From Botryotinia globosa (lineage: Eukaryota > Ascomycota > Leotiomycetes > Helotiales > Sclerotiniaceae), in NCBI GenBank assembly GCA_014898425.1, contig RCSZ01000004.1, forward strand, positions 2,356,001 to 2,420,000: 64,000 nt of DNA, read 5' to 3'. The notes below the pieces were generated by a model that made no database searches, was not told where the DNA came from, and was given only the letters and a program-made list of their open reading frames with translations. The position numbers were made by a program, and so were the translations under genes. This document shows, piece after piece, positions 33,876-44,446 of this stretch (position 1 is the stretch's first letter; each line of letters begins with the position of its first letter).

Positions 33876-36800
33876 ACTGAGGAACAGAAGGGCGATCTTT
33901 TTGTATGAAATGAAGGGTTTTCGGAATGGTATATTATGGGATGAAATGGAAAGGCGTTGGATTTAATGATGGTATTACATACGGACTTGGACCTTGGGTC
34001 CAAATTTCTACAGTGGATAGATAGAGTCTGCGAGAACTTTTGCTTCGCGGCCTTGTAATTTTGTAAATTATCTAGAAATATATTTTGTAAATTACCTGAG
34101 TAAATTGTATCGCATTGTTCAAAGACATTTGTCACTTCTTCTTTCCACCCGATTACTTTCTCAACATACCCCTCTATCTCCTTCACAATCATGCGACATA
34201 TTTTCCACTTTCCATTCTCCATCTCCCTCTCAAATTCCATCTTACCCTCAACGTTACAGCCACGGTTAAGAATAGGTACTCACGTCAGACGAAACAAAAC
34301 GAAACAGTCCCAGCCTAGTCCCAGGATCGGATGTGAGAAAATCGCCTTCTAGAACTCCTCGGACTTGAACGTTTCACCCACATCCAAATGCAGATGTAAA
34401 TGCAAATCCACACGCACATTTACGCGAGCAAAATTAAGTCCTTCCTTTTTGAGCATGCTGCAGGGGAGACACATGTGATGCATACAATACATCCAGGGCG
34501 TGAGATCCCGATGTTCGGGTATTGTTTCTGTGGTGTGATGATCTGATTTCTTTATTTGGGATGGAGGGAATCTAACTTCTTTTAAAGGGGTGGGATTCTG
34601 GAATTTTGGAGTATTGAATGAATGATATATGCATGTATGTTGCTTTTGTGAGGAAATACGAAAGCGAGGGAAAAAGGATATCTATCCGTCGGTGCTAGAT
34701 TTGGTTTGGGGGCTATATCTGCACTCATTATCTTACGAATTACTTATTCATCCATTAGAAGGAATTGAATACTAGCCACATAGCTAGATATGTATCTAAA
34801 AGATCGAATTCACCCATCCATCAATCCATCTTCCTTTGGAGAAACTATTCATCCATCCATTTTCTTCACACTAAGAATATCATCCTAAATAGTATACATA
34901 ATATACCATACTATACCATACCATACCATACCATACCATATCATACCATACCAAATCAAACTATCCCCACACAATCAGCACCATCCCATACCACCCTACC
35001 ATTATTTATTGCCTACCTTGTCTACCTAATACATAGTATTCCTCTATCTCAGGGTCCTCCAAACGAGCATCCCCATCCCCATCCATCCCATCCATCCATC
35101 CCATCCCCATTTCCATTCCCGTACAACTCCAAATCCAAAATCCAAAATCAAAGTCGCACCCACGGATTCCCCCTCAATAAACAAAAACCTAAACCTGACC
35201 CCAAAATACAACTGTAGCATACATGCATCCCTCGAACCCAAATATAACTCTAAACCAATACCCTAATACCCCAATACCCCAATACTATACAAGACGCAGA
35301 ATCAAGCTTCAAGCTTAAATTGCCATGCCCAAAAGGTGTATATACGTAAGTTTAGTAGCGAGGTAGTGGTATGGAAGAGGAGGAGGAGGAGGAGGCGTAG
35401 ATCATCGGCACATGTTTTTCTTTCGGGTCGGGGTTTATAGATGTGGCGTTTGTAACTTGGGATATGAAATGCGACGGGGATGGTAGGGAGGGAGGGATTG
35501 AGTAAGTGAGTGTGGCACAGTAGAAGAGGAAAGGGGGGAGGATGAGGATGAGAATGTATGTTATTCGGGAGGGGAGTTTCATGCACTGTATTGATCTTTC
35601 TTCTGTGCGAATCGTGTACACATACATGATAGAATTTTGATTGTTACAATTATTAGGTACTCGATTATGCGGGATTGTCTAAGAAAGTTTGATATGCATT
35701 CACATCAGATAACGCTAGAGAATAATTTGATTCAAACCACTATGCAGCTGTCACAATGTATATATTACCCCTCTCGGAATCTACATTTCCGCTGTTGTAA
35801 TGTCCAAGTCAATGCTAACTGGTGTCACAGAATTAAAGTGCATAATCTCAAATCAACACCCTACTTCATCTTGGGTTTTGAAGATTGGAAGGTATCATGA
35901 GACATTTATCGCGTATGTTCCACATACACTACTTTGTGAATCTGTATTGATGGTTTCTGGAGGCGTCAATTGTGTGAAGTGGTATGAGTCAATGAGCTTA
36001 GATTCATTTGTGGTTCTTTTGAAGGATATATTATAATGAAGTGCCGTCGTTGTGGTAGTAGTACATTATCTATCACCGAACAATATTGTAACTTCACCTG
36101 CATCACCACCACCACCACCACCACCATCACCATCACCATCACTCAATGAATGAAAAATCTCTCTTCCCGCTATCAAGACGACCATCACTACTAATCTCAA
36201 AGCTCGCACAGTCCAATCTCTTCATGACTACCTAGAGAGGTGTGTCAATCCCTCTTTAAACTCTGTACCTCCACATGAATAAGGAAAACGAAGGAATTCA
36301 ATTGAACCCATAAGATTCCACAGACTATGAACAGAATCTCGATACAAACTGTGGATATCTCTCAAGTATCAAGCTGGTCGATTTTGTATCTTCTAGATAT
36401 TGTATGGTACATATACCGAATCCAGAAAACAGATATTTCACTCTAGACAGGAAGTAAAAACTGCAAATACGATTCGGAATTAAACAGACTATTCGTGTAT
36501 GTATTTCTCGTTAGAATATGGGACATATAGAGAGACAATTCTAACATAAAAGATGAGCGTAATGACTTTCGGAAACTGACATGACTCTAGCAGTGGCAAG
36601 AATCAAGTTATCCCCTTGAGTCACTTGACTCAGGCCTGAGAATTCGTACTTTTGATGCTTAGGTAACCCCTGTTCATTCTTCTAGAAGTCTGTATTCATC
36701 CTCTTCCAAAGTCTTGAAATCAACCAACTTCCAACAGAACAACAGAACAACAATACTACTTCCTTTAAAGCAAAGTCAATTGTCATGAGTACAGTAGCCG

Positions 36801-36898
36801 TAAACTACAACATGACAATCTACTTGCAGAATCACTAGCAAACAACAAACAGAATCGGGGTAAAGGCAAGACATTCATAGCATTAAGGATATCTATTT
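33876..36898. other. Long gene-free stretch with simple repeats
   Basis: No gene supported over about 3 kb. It contains an (ATACC)n/(CCATA)n run at about 34905-34950, CCATCCATC-type repeats near 35070-35105, and a (CACCAC)/(CATCAC)n run at about 36100-36145. Much of the right part may be the 3' untranslated region of the Spo7-like gene or a non-coding RNA. Confidence 0.5.
36105..36145. repeat. (CAC)n/(CATCAC)n microsatellite
   Basis: About 14 trinucleotide units, CAC then ATCACC, in non-coding sequence. Confidence 0.85.
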
Positions 36899-38299
36899 CT
36901 ATTTCTCATCACCTTCAGCTGCCAAAGCATCGATTCTCGAGGCTCTCAAACTACCCGATTTTCCTTTTGTAGAAGATCTTAATGATCTAGTACTTGCGGA
37001 ATCAGCATCGCCTGAGAGTGGTGTAACCGGCCTCTCACTATCTAGAGAAGAGAGACTGGTGAAGCTACTTTCCCTAACTAATGGTGATGGAACATCAGGA
37101 GTAGACGATCTGGAACCTCCGGCTCCCACTCTGGGAGAAGGGGGCGCGAGTTTCTGTCCGGTGGTTGGAACCGGAAGAGTCTTCTTTCTCCTACGTTCAG
37201 AGGCAGTAGATGCGCTGCTGGGTTTCCTTGTGTGACTACTGCCGGGTCTTTCATCAGCTTCCGCGGTAGGTGTTGCGCTTCGAGATGAATTGCGAGAATG
37301 AGAATGCGATCGTACGCTTGTACTCCTATCACGTTTCGATGCTGTACTTTGTCGATGAGGTCGATGATGAATCTTCTCAACATCCGTTGCATTTCCTGAA
37401 CTCCATCCGCGGTACCCGGTCCACCATAACCATCCACCTTGTTCCTTTGCTAGTTTCCTTTCCCGGTCCTTCAATTTCTGTCGTAATATTTTTCGTCGCT
37501 CGTTTTCCTTTTCCCAGTATTCTGTACGATATATATCCCAGTTCTCTCTAAAATTAGGAGAGAAAGGTTTGGGAAGCAACAGAAGCTTCACGTAATCTCC
37601 ACCAGGTGCTAAGTCTTCTTCATAACGTTTTGTATCATCATCTTCGTGTATATTCCGTAGCGCATGATGCCCTCCGTTCTTCGTAGCCTTCTCCGATTCT
37701 TTCAATAACGATTGATCCACAAATCGATATGAGCTCCCACCGCTGCTGCCCGAGAACAAGCCGTATGAGAATAGAAATGATAATGCTGACAACAATTCCT
37801 TCCACCAAGATTGCTTGATAACCACTAGCTTGCAATTAAATCCTCTAAGCCCTCTGTTTGTAATACCCACAAATCTTCGCGGCCATCGAATACCTCGCTC
37901 CCATTGTCCAGTTCCCCAGATTAATAGTGCTGTCACTATGCCACCCATGAAACACATTTTCTCTGTCATCTCCACAACCCAGTATACAGATCCGCCTACA
38001 CCACTACCATCTTCTCTCGGCGCCAGGAATAAGGCATATCCAAACCATACGATCCATAGTCCTAACAAACTCAAAAAGAACGCATGTTGCCGCCTTCGTG
38101 TGCGAAGTTGTAGCCACTGCGCGCGAAGTGACGCTTCGAGGATTAGAAGATTGAGATAGATCTGCGGGGGAGAAGAGGGAAGGGATGCGAGAGGATCGGT
38201 AATGGAGGGTTCGGACGGTGTAACACCAGTAGTTGGGATAGGAGGAATATGGGCACCTGGCGGCGGAGCGCCTTTAACTATCTGGTCGAGATTAGACAT
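36899..38299 (-). CDS. Spo7-like subunit of the Nem1-Spo7 lipin phosphatase
   Basis: Single exon, 466 residues, ATG at 38299. The core matches Spo7: PQIYLNLLILEASLRAQWLQ at residues 45-64, an Arg-rich linker, a membrane span at about 73-92 (HAFFLSLLGLWIVWFGYALF) and a second hydrophobic segment at about 109-129. RGFNCKLVVIKQSWWKE follows, which is conserved in fungal Spo7 proteins. Spo7 is the membrane regulatory partner of Nem1, and the complex dephosphorylates the phosphatidate phosphatase Pah1 at the ER/nuclear envelope to promote lipid storage. The C-terminal 200 residues are Ser/Arg-rich and probably disordered (SRNSSRSATPT, RSSTPDVPSP), much longer than in yeast but common in Pezizomycotina. 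Confidence 0.9.
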   Translation of the reverse strand: MSNLDQIVKGAPPPGAHIPPIPTTGVTPSEPSITDPLASLPSSPPQIYLNLLILEASLRAQWLQLRTRRRQHAFFLSLLGLWIVWFGYALFLAPREDGSGVGGSVYWVVEMTEKMCFMGGIVTALLIWGTGQWERGIRWPRRFVGITNRGLRGFNCKLVVIKQSWWKELLSALSFLFSYGLFSGSSGGSSYRFVDQSLLKESEKATKNGGHHALRNIHEDDDTKRYEEDLAPGGDYVKLLLLPKPFSPNFRENWDIYRTEYWEKENERRKILRQKLKDRERKLAKEQGGWLWWTGYRGWSSGNATDVEKIHHRPHRQSTASKRDRSTSVRSHSHSRNSSRSATPTAEADERPGSSHTRKPSSASTASERRRKKTLPVPTTGQKLAPPSPRVGAGGSRSSTPDVPSPLVRESSFTSLSSLDSERPVTPLSGDADSASTRSLRSSTKGKSGSLRASRIDALAAEGDEK

Positions 38300-39299
38300 C
38301 GCGATGGATGAACGTCTATAGTATTTGAAGCTATGGCACTATCATCATGCTCTCCTCGTAGCTATTGTGGAACTGTGGAATTGGAGGCTTGTGCGCAATG
38401 GCAGGAAAATGTTGGGAAATGCGAAGTTATATTGAAGGATGAAGAAAATGGAATGCGCTGTTTGGTAAACAAAGTCCAATATCAGCTACCAATAGAATAG
38501 ATTTGGAGTTGTGGAGCAATATGGGGTGGCATACTGTATGTAGTTCACCGATAGGTATTGATGTTGACTCGTTGGGTTGCAGGTGAGGTTCATCAATATT
38601 CTAGAAGCTCGGCAATGATAACTTTGATAATGGAAGGTGTGTGTGTGGGTTGGGTGTGTCTCTCTCTCTCTTTTGAGCTGACACGGTCATCGAGACGAGT
38701 ACATACGTATCATTTCTTATCTTTCTATAACTTAACTATAATTCATTCAATAAATACTTCAGAAACCGCACAATATCATATATTCTGTGTAAATCCATGG
38801 AACATCCGTATATTGTATAATCAGGTCCAATCGGAATGAACCGAATGCGAATAGAGGGAATATTATCAATAAGTCAATCAGTCTGACTCTTGTCCATTGA
38901 TCAATAAACCCTTAAATGCCGCTTCAAATGATTGAATGATTTTTACTGCTTGCTACCTTCTCCCTAGAGTACAGTATACTTATTCTTAATTCTCACCGTA
39001 TCTTTTATTCTATCTAATTCCTTACTCCCTACAACCTAAATCATCAGTCGGCTGAACATTGAAAGTGGCGTTCACGGCTGTACCTATTCCAAAGTCCTTA
39101 ACTCCGCCGGCAGTGAAAGGAACATTACTTTCCTTATAAGTCATTGAGAGGTGCACAGGTTGCCTCTCAATCATTCAAGTTGTATCAAACAAACCTCATA
39201 TCGCTATTATTGCGATCAGGACCATTAGACACGTTCGGTGGACGAAAGTCTGCTCTCCCATATCTGAAACGACTCTCCAATCTTACCACATATACTACA
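38300..39299. promoter_or_regulatory. Divergent promoter region of Spo7-like and hydrolase genes
   Basis: About 1 kb between the two start codons. A (TGTG)/(TCTC)n run lies near 38637-38670. The last 156 bp (39144-39299) are open in frame with the hydrolase and resemble a mitochondrial presequence, but have no ATG. Confidence 0.45.
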
Positions 39300-40910
39300 A
39301 TGGCTACCTCTGATACTGAGGCTCCTCGAAGCCAACAGTCTCCACTCGCTTCTCGTCGCGACGACTCCAAGGAAAATGCCCCCGGAAGAGGCTTCTTTCC
39401 TCTAGGTTATAAGCCAGCATTCAGTCAGTGGTGGGCAAGCGTTTCACCGGCTGTCGCAGAACACACTGTATTGTCCTTCGTTCCATACCTGCAAAAGCCA
39501 CCTACGCATACTCAGACTGGCTCTGCCCCAGTCTCAGCTGGCACATCAACAGTATCAGTAAATGATGACCCGAATGCTGTATCCGCACCGGTACGAACGA
39601 ATTCTATAAACGATCCTCATGGTCCAAGACAATGGCATTCGAATCTTGTGAAATTGAGTGGGAAGAACAGGGCGTTGAACGAGTTTTCCGTGGAAAGAGT
39701 GGGAGAAAAAGTCGAGGATACATTAGTAATGCTTCACGGCTACGGCGCAGGTCTCGGGTTCTTCTACAAAAACTTTGAGGGGTTAAGTCGAGTGCCAGGT
39801 TGGAAGATATACGCTCTAGATATGCTAGGAATGGGACGAAGTACTCGGCCACCCTTCAAGATAAGTGCAAAAGATCAAGCTGGCAAAATCGCAGAGACAG
39901 AAAGTTGGTTTATTGATGCGCTGGAAGAATGGCGCGTTCTAAAGAAACTCGACAAATTCACACTTTTAGGCCATAGTATGGGTGGTTACATGGCTGTTGC
40001 ATACGCACTTAAGTATCCTGGGCATCTCAACAAATTGATACTTGCCTCACCAGTGGGAATTCCTGAAGATCCCTACGCTACCTCAGCGGCCATGCCCGAG
40101 CCCGAAGAATCTACTCTCGCCAGCGAATTTACACAAGATCAAGAAGCAGATATTGTTTCTTCATCCTCCTCCTCCAATCCAAGCAGACGCACCACTGGCG
40201 ATAACAACAATTTTGGAAATATGCGCAACAAACGCGAAAACAGCAAATCCAAATCCGAACCCGCCAAGAGACCCCTTCCCTTCTGGCTCACCTATCTCTG
40301 GGACGCAAACGTATCGCCCTTTTCTCTCGTTCGCTGGGCCGGCCCCTTGGGACCCCGTCTCGTCTCAGGCTGGACATCCCGCCGCTTTTCCCATCTCCCC
40401 AGTAACGAAAATGAAGCACTACACATGTACGCCTACTCCCTTTTCCGACAACGCGGATCCGGTGAATACGCACTCCCTTATATTCTCGCCCCAGGGGCCT
40501 TTGCCCGCTCTCCTTTAATCCGCCGCATCCACGGCGTAGGGCGTCAACCGATTCCTTCTTCCACTTCCTCTTCATCCTCACCCCTTGCCCAAAAAGAACA
40601 CGGCTACCCCATCCTCTTAATGTACGGCGACAACGACTGGATGGACGTAGCCGGTGGGTACGCCGCCGAACAAGCCTGCAGAGAGGAGCGCGAAAGAACT
40701 CTCGCTACAGCATCGAAAGAGGAAAAGGAACTAGAAAATGGTAGCGCAAAAGTCGTCATTATCCAAAAAGCAGGCCATCATTTGTATCTAGATGGATGGG
40801 AAGAATTTAATGAATTTATGAGAGGTGAAATGAAGGAGACGACTGTGGATAATCGCAAGATGAAGAGTGTGTTGGAGAAGCTGGGGGTGCAGGTTGAGGA
40901 GAGATCGTAG
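39300..40910 (+). CDS. ABHD4/5 (CGI-58)/Cld1-type alpha/beta hydrolase
   Basis: 536 residues from the first in-frame ATG. Core motifs: HGYGAGLGFFYKNFEGLS (oxyanion region), LDMLGMGRSTRP, nucleophile elbow GHSMGG with Ser226, LILASPVGIPEDP, acid-loop LLMYGDNDWMD, and AGHHLYLDGWEEF with the H-x4-D acyltransferase motif (His493, Asp498). This set is typical of the ABHD4/5 group, which in yeast includes the mitochondrial cardiolipin phospholipase Cld1. Ser/Asn/Lys-rich insertions between about residues 265 and 325 are disordered. I infer a phospholipid lipase or acyltransferase. The frame stays open for 52 codons upstream without ATG. Nearest neighbours are Spo7 (divergent) and the AMID-type oxidoreductase (convergent). 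Confidence 0.87.
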   Translation: MATSDTEAPRSQQSPLASRRDDSKENAPGRGFFPLGYKPAFSQWWASVSPAVAEHTVLSFVPYLQKPPTHTQTGSAPVSAGTSTVSVNDDPNAVSAPVRTNSINDPHGPRQWHSNLVKLSGKNRALNEFSVERVGEKVEDTLVMLHGYGAGLGFFYKNFEGLSRVPGWKIYALDMLGMGRSTRPPFKISAKDQAGKIAETESWFIDALEEWRVLKKLDKFTLLGHSMGGYMAVAYALKYPGHLNKLILASPVGIPEDPYATSAAMPEPEESTLASEFTQDQEADIVSSSSSSNPSRRTTGDNNNFGNMRNKRENSKSKSEPAKRPLPFWLTYLWDANVSPFSLVRWAGPLGPRLVSGWTSRRFSHLPSNENEALHMYAYSLFRQRGSGEYALPYILAPGAFARSPLIRRIHGVGRQPIPSSTSSSSSPLAQKEHGYPILLMYGDNDWMDVAGGYAAEQACREERERTLATASKEEKELENGSAKVVIIQKAGHHLYLDGWEEFNEFMRGEMKETTVDNRKMKSVLEKLGVQVEERS

Positions 40911-41586
40911 TATGCGTAGCTCATAGAGGAAGTGGATCTTGGAATGTGCTTGGGAGGGGACACGGTGCGGTTTTACATCAGGTATCTTTTGCTGGTTGAG
41001 CTTTAATTTTGTAGAGGAACAAGAAATACAGGATTGTGTGTGGTGTTGGAGTTTTGGGGTCTGATTACTCTAGATTTACGTGGAGAATGGCGGACAGAGC
41101 GAGCAGGGTGTTTTTTCTTTTTCTTCTTTCGTTCTTATATTCTTACTTGTAAAACTACAATACGCCCATCCACCCATCCACCCATCAGCAGACGTATTCA
41201 TGAGATCTATATAGATCCAGAAACTTAGACTAAAATAAAAATGTATGCACAGCATTGCATAGCATAGCATTGCGGAGATACTCCCAGCCAACAGCCCATC
41301 CATACATACATACCATCCATAAAATATAAATAATCACCAAAATTATATACACCCAAAATATCCATCACCTTTGCTTACTTCCTTGCCTGCTGTATCTTCC
41401 CACCAAAAAAGCGGCCTGGGTATATACTATAACCTCCACACGCGACCGATTCCCAAGATTATGCTCGTGATTACATACACGGCCATCTCATTACATTTTA
41501 CATTAATCCTCCATCGTGCATTAGTTCGTTCGTTCGCTCGTTCTTTCTTTCTTTCTTTCTCTCGTTGATTGGTTTGTTTGGTCCGT
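40911..41586. other. Intergenic between convergent genes, with simple repeats
   Basis: CCATCCACC-type repeats near 41165-41190, ATAGC/TTGCA runs near 41250-41275, and a (GTTC)/(TTTC)n run at about 41520-41565. Confidence 0.6.
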
Positions 41587-43130
41587 TCAAAACTTGGTGC
41601 CGTTCACATATGGGAGGAGATTTTGCGTGCCTAGTGTGCGGCCCTCTGGTGATGGGAGTGGTTAGTGGGGAGTAATGATATTAATAACTAGGGGGTTCTT
41701 TTTATTCATTCATTCTTTCTTTCTTTCTTTCTTTCTTTCTTTCAGGGTGAGAGGGGAGGGAGAGGGAGAGGGAGAGGGAGAGGGAGAGGGAGAGTAAAAA
41801 GAGGAATAGGAATAGGAATACTTACTAACAAACCACACAATCAAACTCGGCAATTTGAAATTTCCCGAGCGGCCGGTAGCTTTGCTTCGACCGAGCGCAA
41901 CGGCCATCATGGGGGCGCCATCAGTTTTATACACCACCGGATTTTTCAATCTCAGCACGAGATCGAGATTTTTAGCGAGAGCGTGGGCTTGTTTATCGGC
42001 GTAGACGAATTGACTTGGTTGGGCATCGATAATGTCGCCTGCGGCCCAGACATCTTCTGCGCCGTGGACGCGAAGATGTTGATCTACTTTGACGAAGTTT
42101 TGTCCGTCGAGGAGGTCTTTGGGAATATATTCGCTGTTGGGGATTGTGCCCAGCGTGGGGAGGTACAGATCGCAAACGAGTTTCTCGCCATTGGAGAGGG
42201 AGAGCTCGGTTTGACTCGTGGGGAGAACTTTCGTCGAGTTGATCCTCGTTCGGAGCCTCACGTTGACGTTCATTTTTTCTAGTTCCTTCTGTGCTCCTGA
42301 GGCGATGGGACTGGTGACTGCGCCTTTGAGAATTTCATCGCTTGATGTTATCTATTTTTCGGTTAGTACATCATTGATTTGGGAACTAAAACTATCCGCG
42401 ACAGTACGTACTAATATGACGTCCTTGGTGTTTCCAAATTCGAATCCTAACTCTCCGACGGTCTCCACACCCGTAGGTCCTGCACCGCCCACTACAATAG
42501 TTTTTGCGTTGGCGACCTTCTCGCGAAATTTGTGAAGTAGTTCTTTAGTCTGTTCATATCCAGAAGGCGCCCCTTTCCACGGTACTTCGCCTATGGTGTG
42601 ACTACCGGTAGCAATAACCAACGAATCGTATGATTGAACCGAATCCGGACCCGCAGTAGTCCTTATTGTGACTGTTTTAGCGACTGGATCCATACTCGTA
42701 GCAGTGCCCAAGAGGAACTCGAAAGATTCGCTTGGATATTTGGAAAAGCCAGGCGCAATCTCTGCGAACATCTGAAAATAGTGTCAATCACGCAGGTAGA
42801 GATTGGAAAATATTTAACATCAAGCATTGGCGTACCTTTTCATCGCCAAATTGCCCTGGGACAATTGCTGGTGCCGTCTGTCAGGATAAGATCAAAAGTA
42901 CGAATAGATATTTTGCCACAAACCTCGAACTGAAGCCATATTCCAATATAGATGTGTAGTTGGCGAGACTAAAACTATCTTGAGTTCAGGGACCGCCGAT
43001 AGAGTCGTTTTCAAAAGCCTGCATAGCATTAGTTACTCGCTTCATCGCATCATATAGTTAAGTATACTGACTTATGCGCGATCGTTAGACCGACATAAGA
43101 AGCGCCGAGAATTAGAACAGTTTTCGACAT
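41587..43130 (-). CDS. AMID/FSP1-type FAD-dependent NAD(P)H oxidoreductase (6 exons)
   Basis: Exons 43130-43072, 43018-42924, 42867-42836, 42771-42412, 42351-41826 and 41645-41587; 376 residues. The product begins with the FAD site TVLILGASYVGLTIAHKLL, followed by VSPTTHLYWNMASVRAIVPG, SLVIATGSHT, the NAD(P)H site TIVVGGAGPTGVETVGEL, and VHGAEDVWAAGDIIDAQPSQ, and ends KGRTLGTQNLLPYVNGTKF. This is the apoptosis-inducing-factor-like AMID/Nde-related family, including FSP1-type quinone reductases. There is no transmembrane segment or clear presequence. Intron 5 (180 nt) is over twice the usual size here and holds two microsatellites. If it is retained, translation runs into an Ser/Pro-repeat tail and stops at about 41710. 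Confidence 0.87.
41710..41796. repeat. (TTTC)n and (GGGAGA)n microsatellites inside an intron
   Basis: On the plus strand there are about eight TTCT units at 41712-41744, then about seven GAGGGA units at 41750-41796. Both lie in intron 5 of the oxidoreductase gene. Confidence 0.9.
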
Positions 43131-44446
43131 TTTTTTTTGCTATTGATCAGTATTCTCTGGAAAAATGAGGTTCTGATCTTTTGTTGTCTTTTGAAACATT
43201 GAAGAAATGAAAGATCGTGAATAGTTATAGGAAAATGTGTTAGTAGAGATGAGATGGGAACTATCAGTGCTGAAACAATAGTTTGATGTCAAAGAATGAG
43301 GGTAGCAATGAGGGTAGCAAAAAGTAATAACCGTTAATTAGTCCTTGTGCGTGGAACAATCTCATATTAATAGCAACCTAATGATATTTTGTCTACCTAG
43401 TACCTATCAGTAGAGCAGCGCCACGAATAGTCCGCCGGATATTGAAATTACATGAAATCCTAAAGCCTAGATAGTGATGATATAGAGGATCGAAGAAGGG
43501 AAGGTGGAAAGGAAAGGTCCCCATGAGCGAAAGTTTGTTGTGATAGTTGTGAAGATGTTTGGAACCTTTGAGAAGAGAAGTCTACTAAGAATGATTTAAC
43601 CCGAGACCCTGTATGTAAGTAATATAACAATCGGTCTGAGAAGATCTGCGTCCCTGCACGGGCGAGATCCCCCAAAGGTTTCTTTTGGAGCTCCGTGCGA
43701 TAGATTCATCTCGATTAAGCTTTCGGGTTTCGGACGAAAAGCCTCACGTCAACCAATAAAAGTAGCGGATCTAGATCAAAACACGTAAATTGCTTGATTC
43801 AGAAATGGTCCAAACATTGCGGTTACTTGGATGTCACCAATGCCACGGGGAAAACATGTGGAAGATGATGCAGGACATGATAGCAGCAAGGTTATTGTTC
43901 ACTTAATATCACACGGAGGCCACTTTCTCGACATCATGTGCGGAAGAGAAGAGGGAATACATGCCAGGTAGCTTCTTGTTACACTTTCAGCCCACCTCGG
44001 GTGAAAGACCCTTGATAATATATAAGCTCTCCTTGTCAATAGATTAATGATCAATAACTAAAAGTATCAATTGACAGGGACCTTGTCTTCAATCGCAAAA
44101 GAAATAAATCCGACATCCCAGTGTGAATATGTCATAATGATATTGGTACCTATATCACCTCCCTAACCCAACTACTCAACCATGCAACCTAAGAAATCAC
44201 ATCCTATCCATATCCATATTTCCACGTCTTGGGTATCCACAGATTCCCAATGCTTTCAAGTTCCCCTAAAATTCCATAAAAACTAAAGAAATCCTCCCAT
44301 ATCGTTTCCAAAGTGTATCTGTTCCAAACCATATCAATAATACCTCCCCTTTCCCAAAACTCGTTCAGAATATTATACAATCATAAGGGCTAACTACCTC
44401 CACCCAGGGCACATTGGTCGCTCCTCTCACCTCGCCTTTTCCATCC
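43131..44446. other. Intergenic, no supported gene
   Basis: Promoter of the oxidoreductase and the 3' side of the transcription-factor gene. No motif recognised. Confidence 0.5.

Noticed and set aside
34765..35217. 150-codon frame with Tyr-Thr-Ile-Pro repeats
   Set aside because: Translation of CCATA/CATCC simple repeats; no start context, domain or codon bias.
36105..36145. His-rich or CRISPR-like repeat
   Set aside because: Plain CAC/CATCAC microsatellite with no spacers and no coding frame of note.
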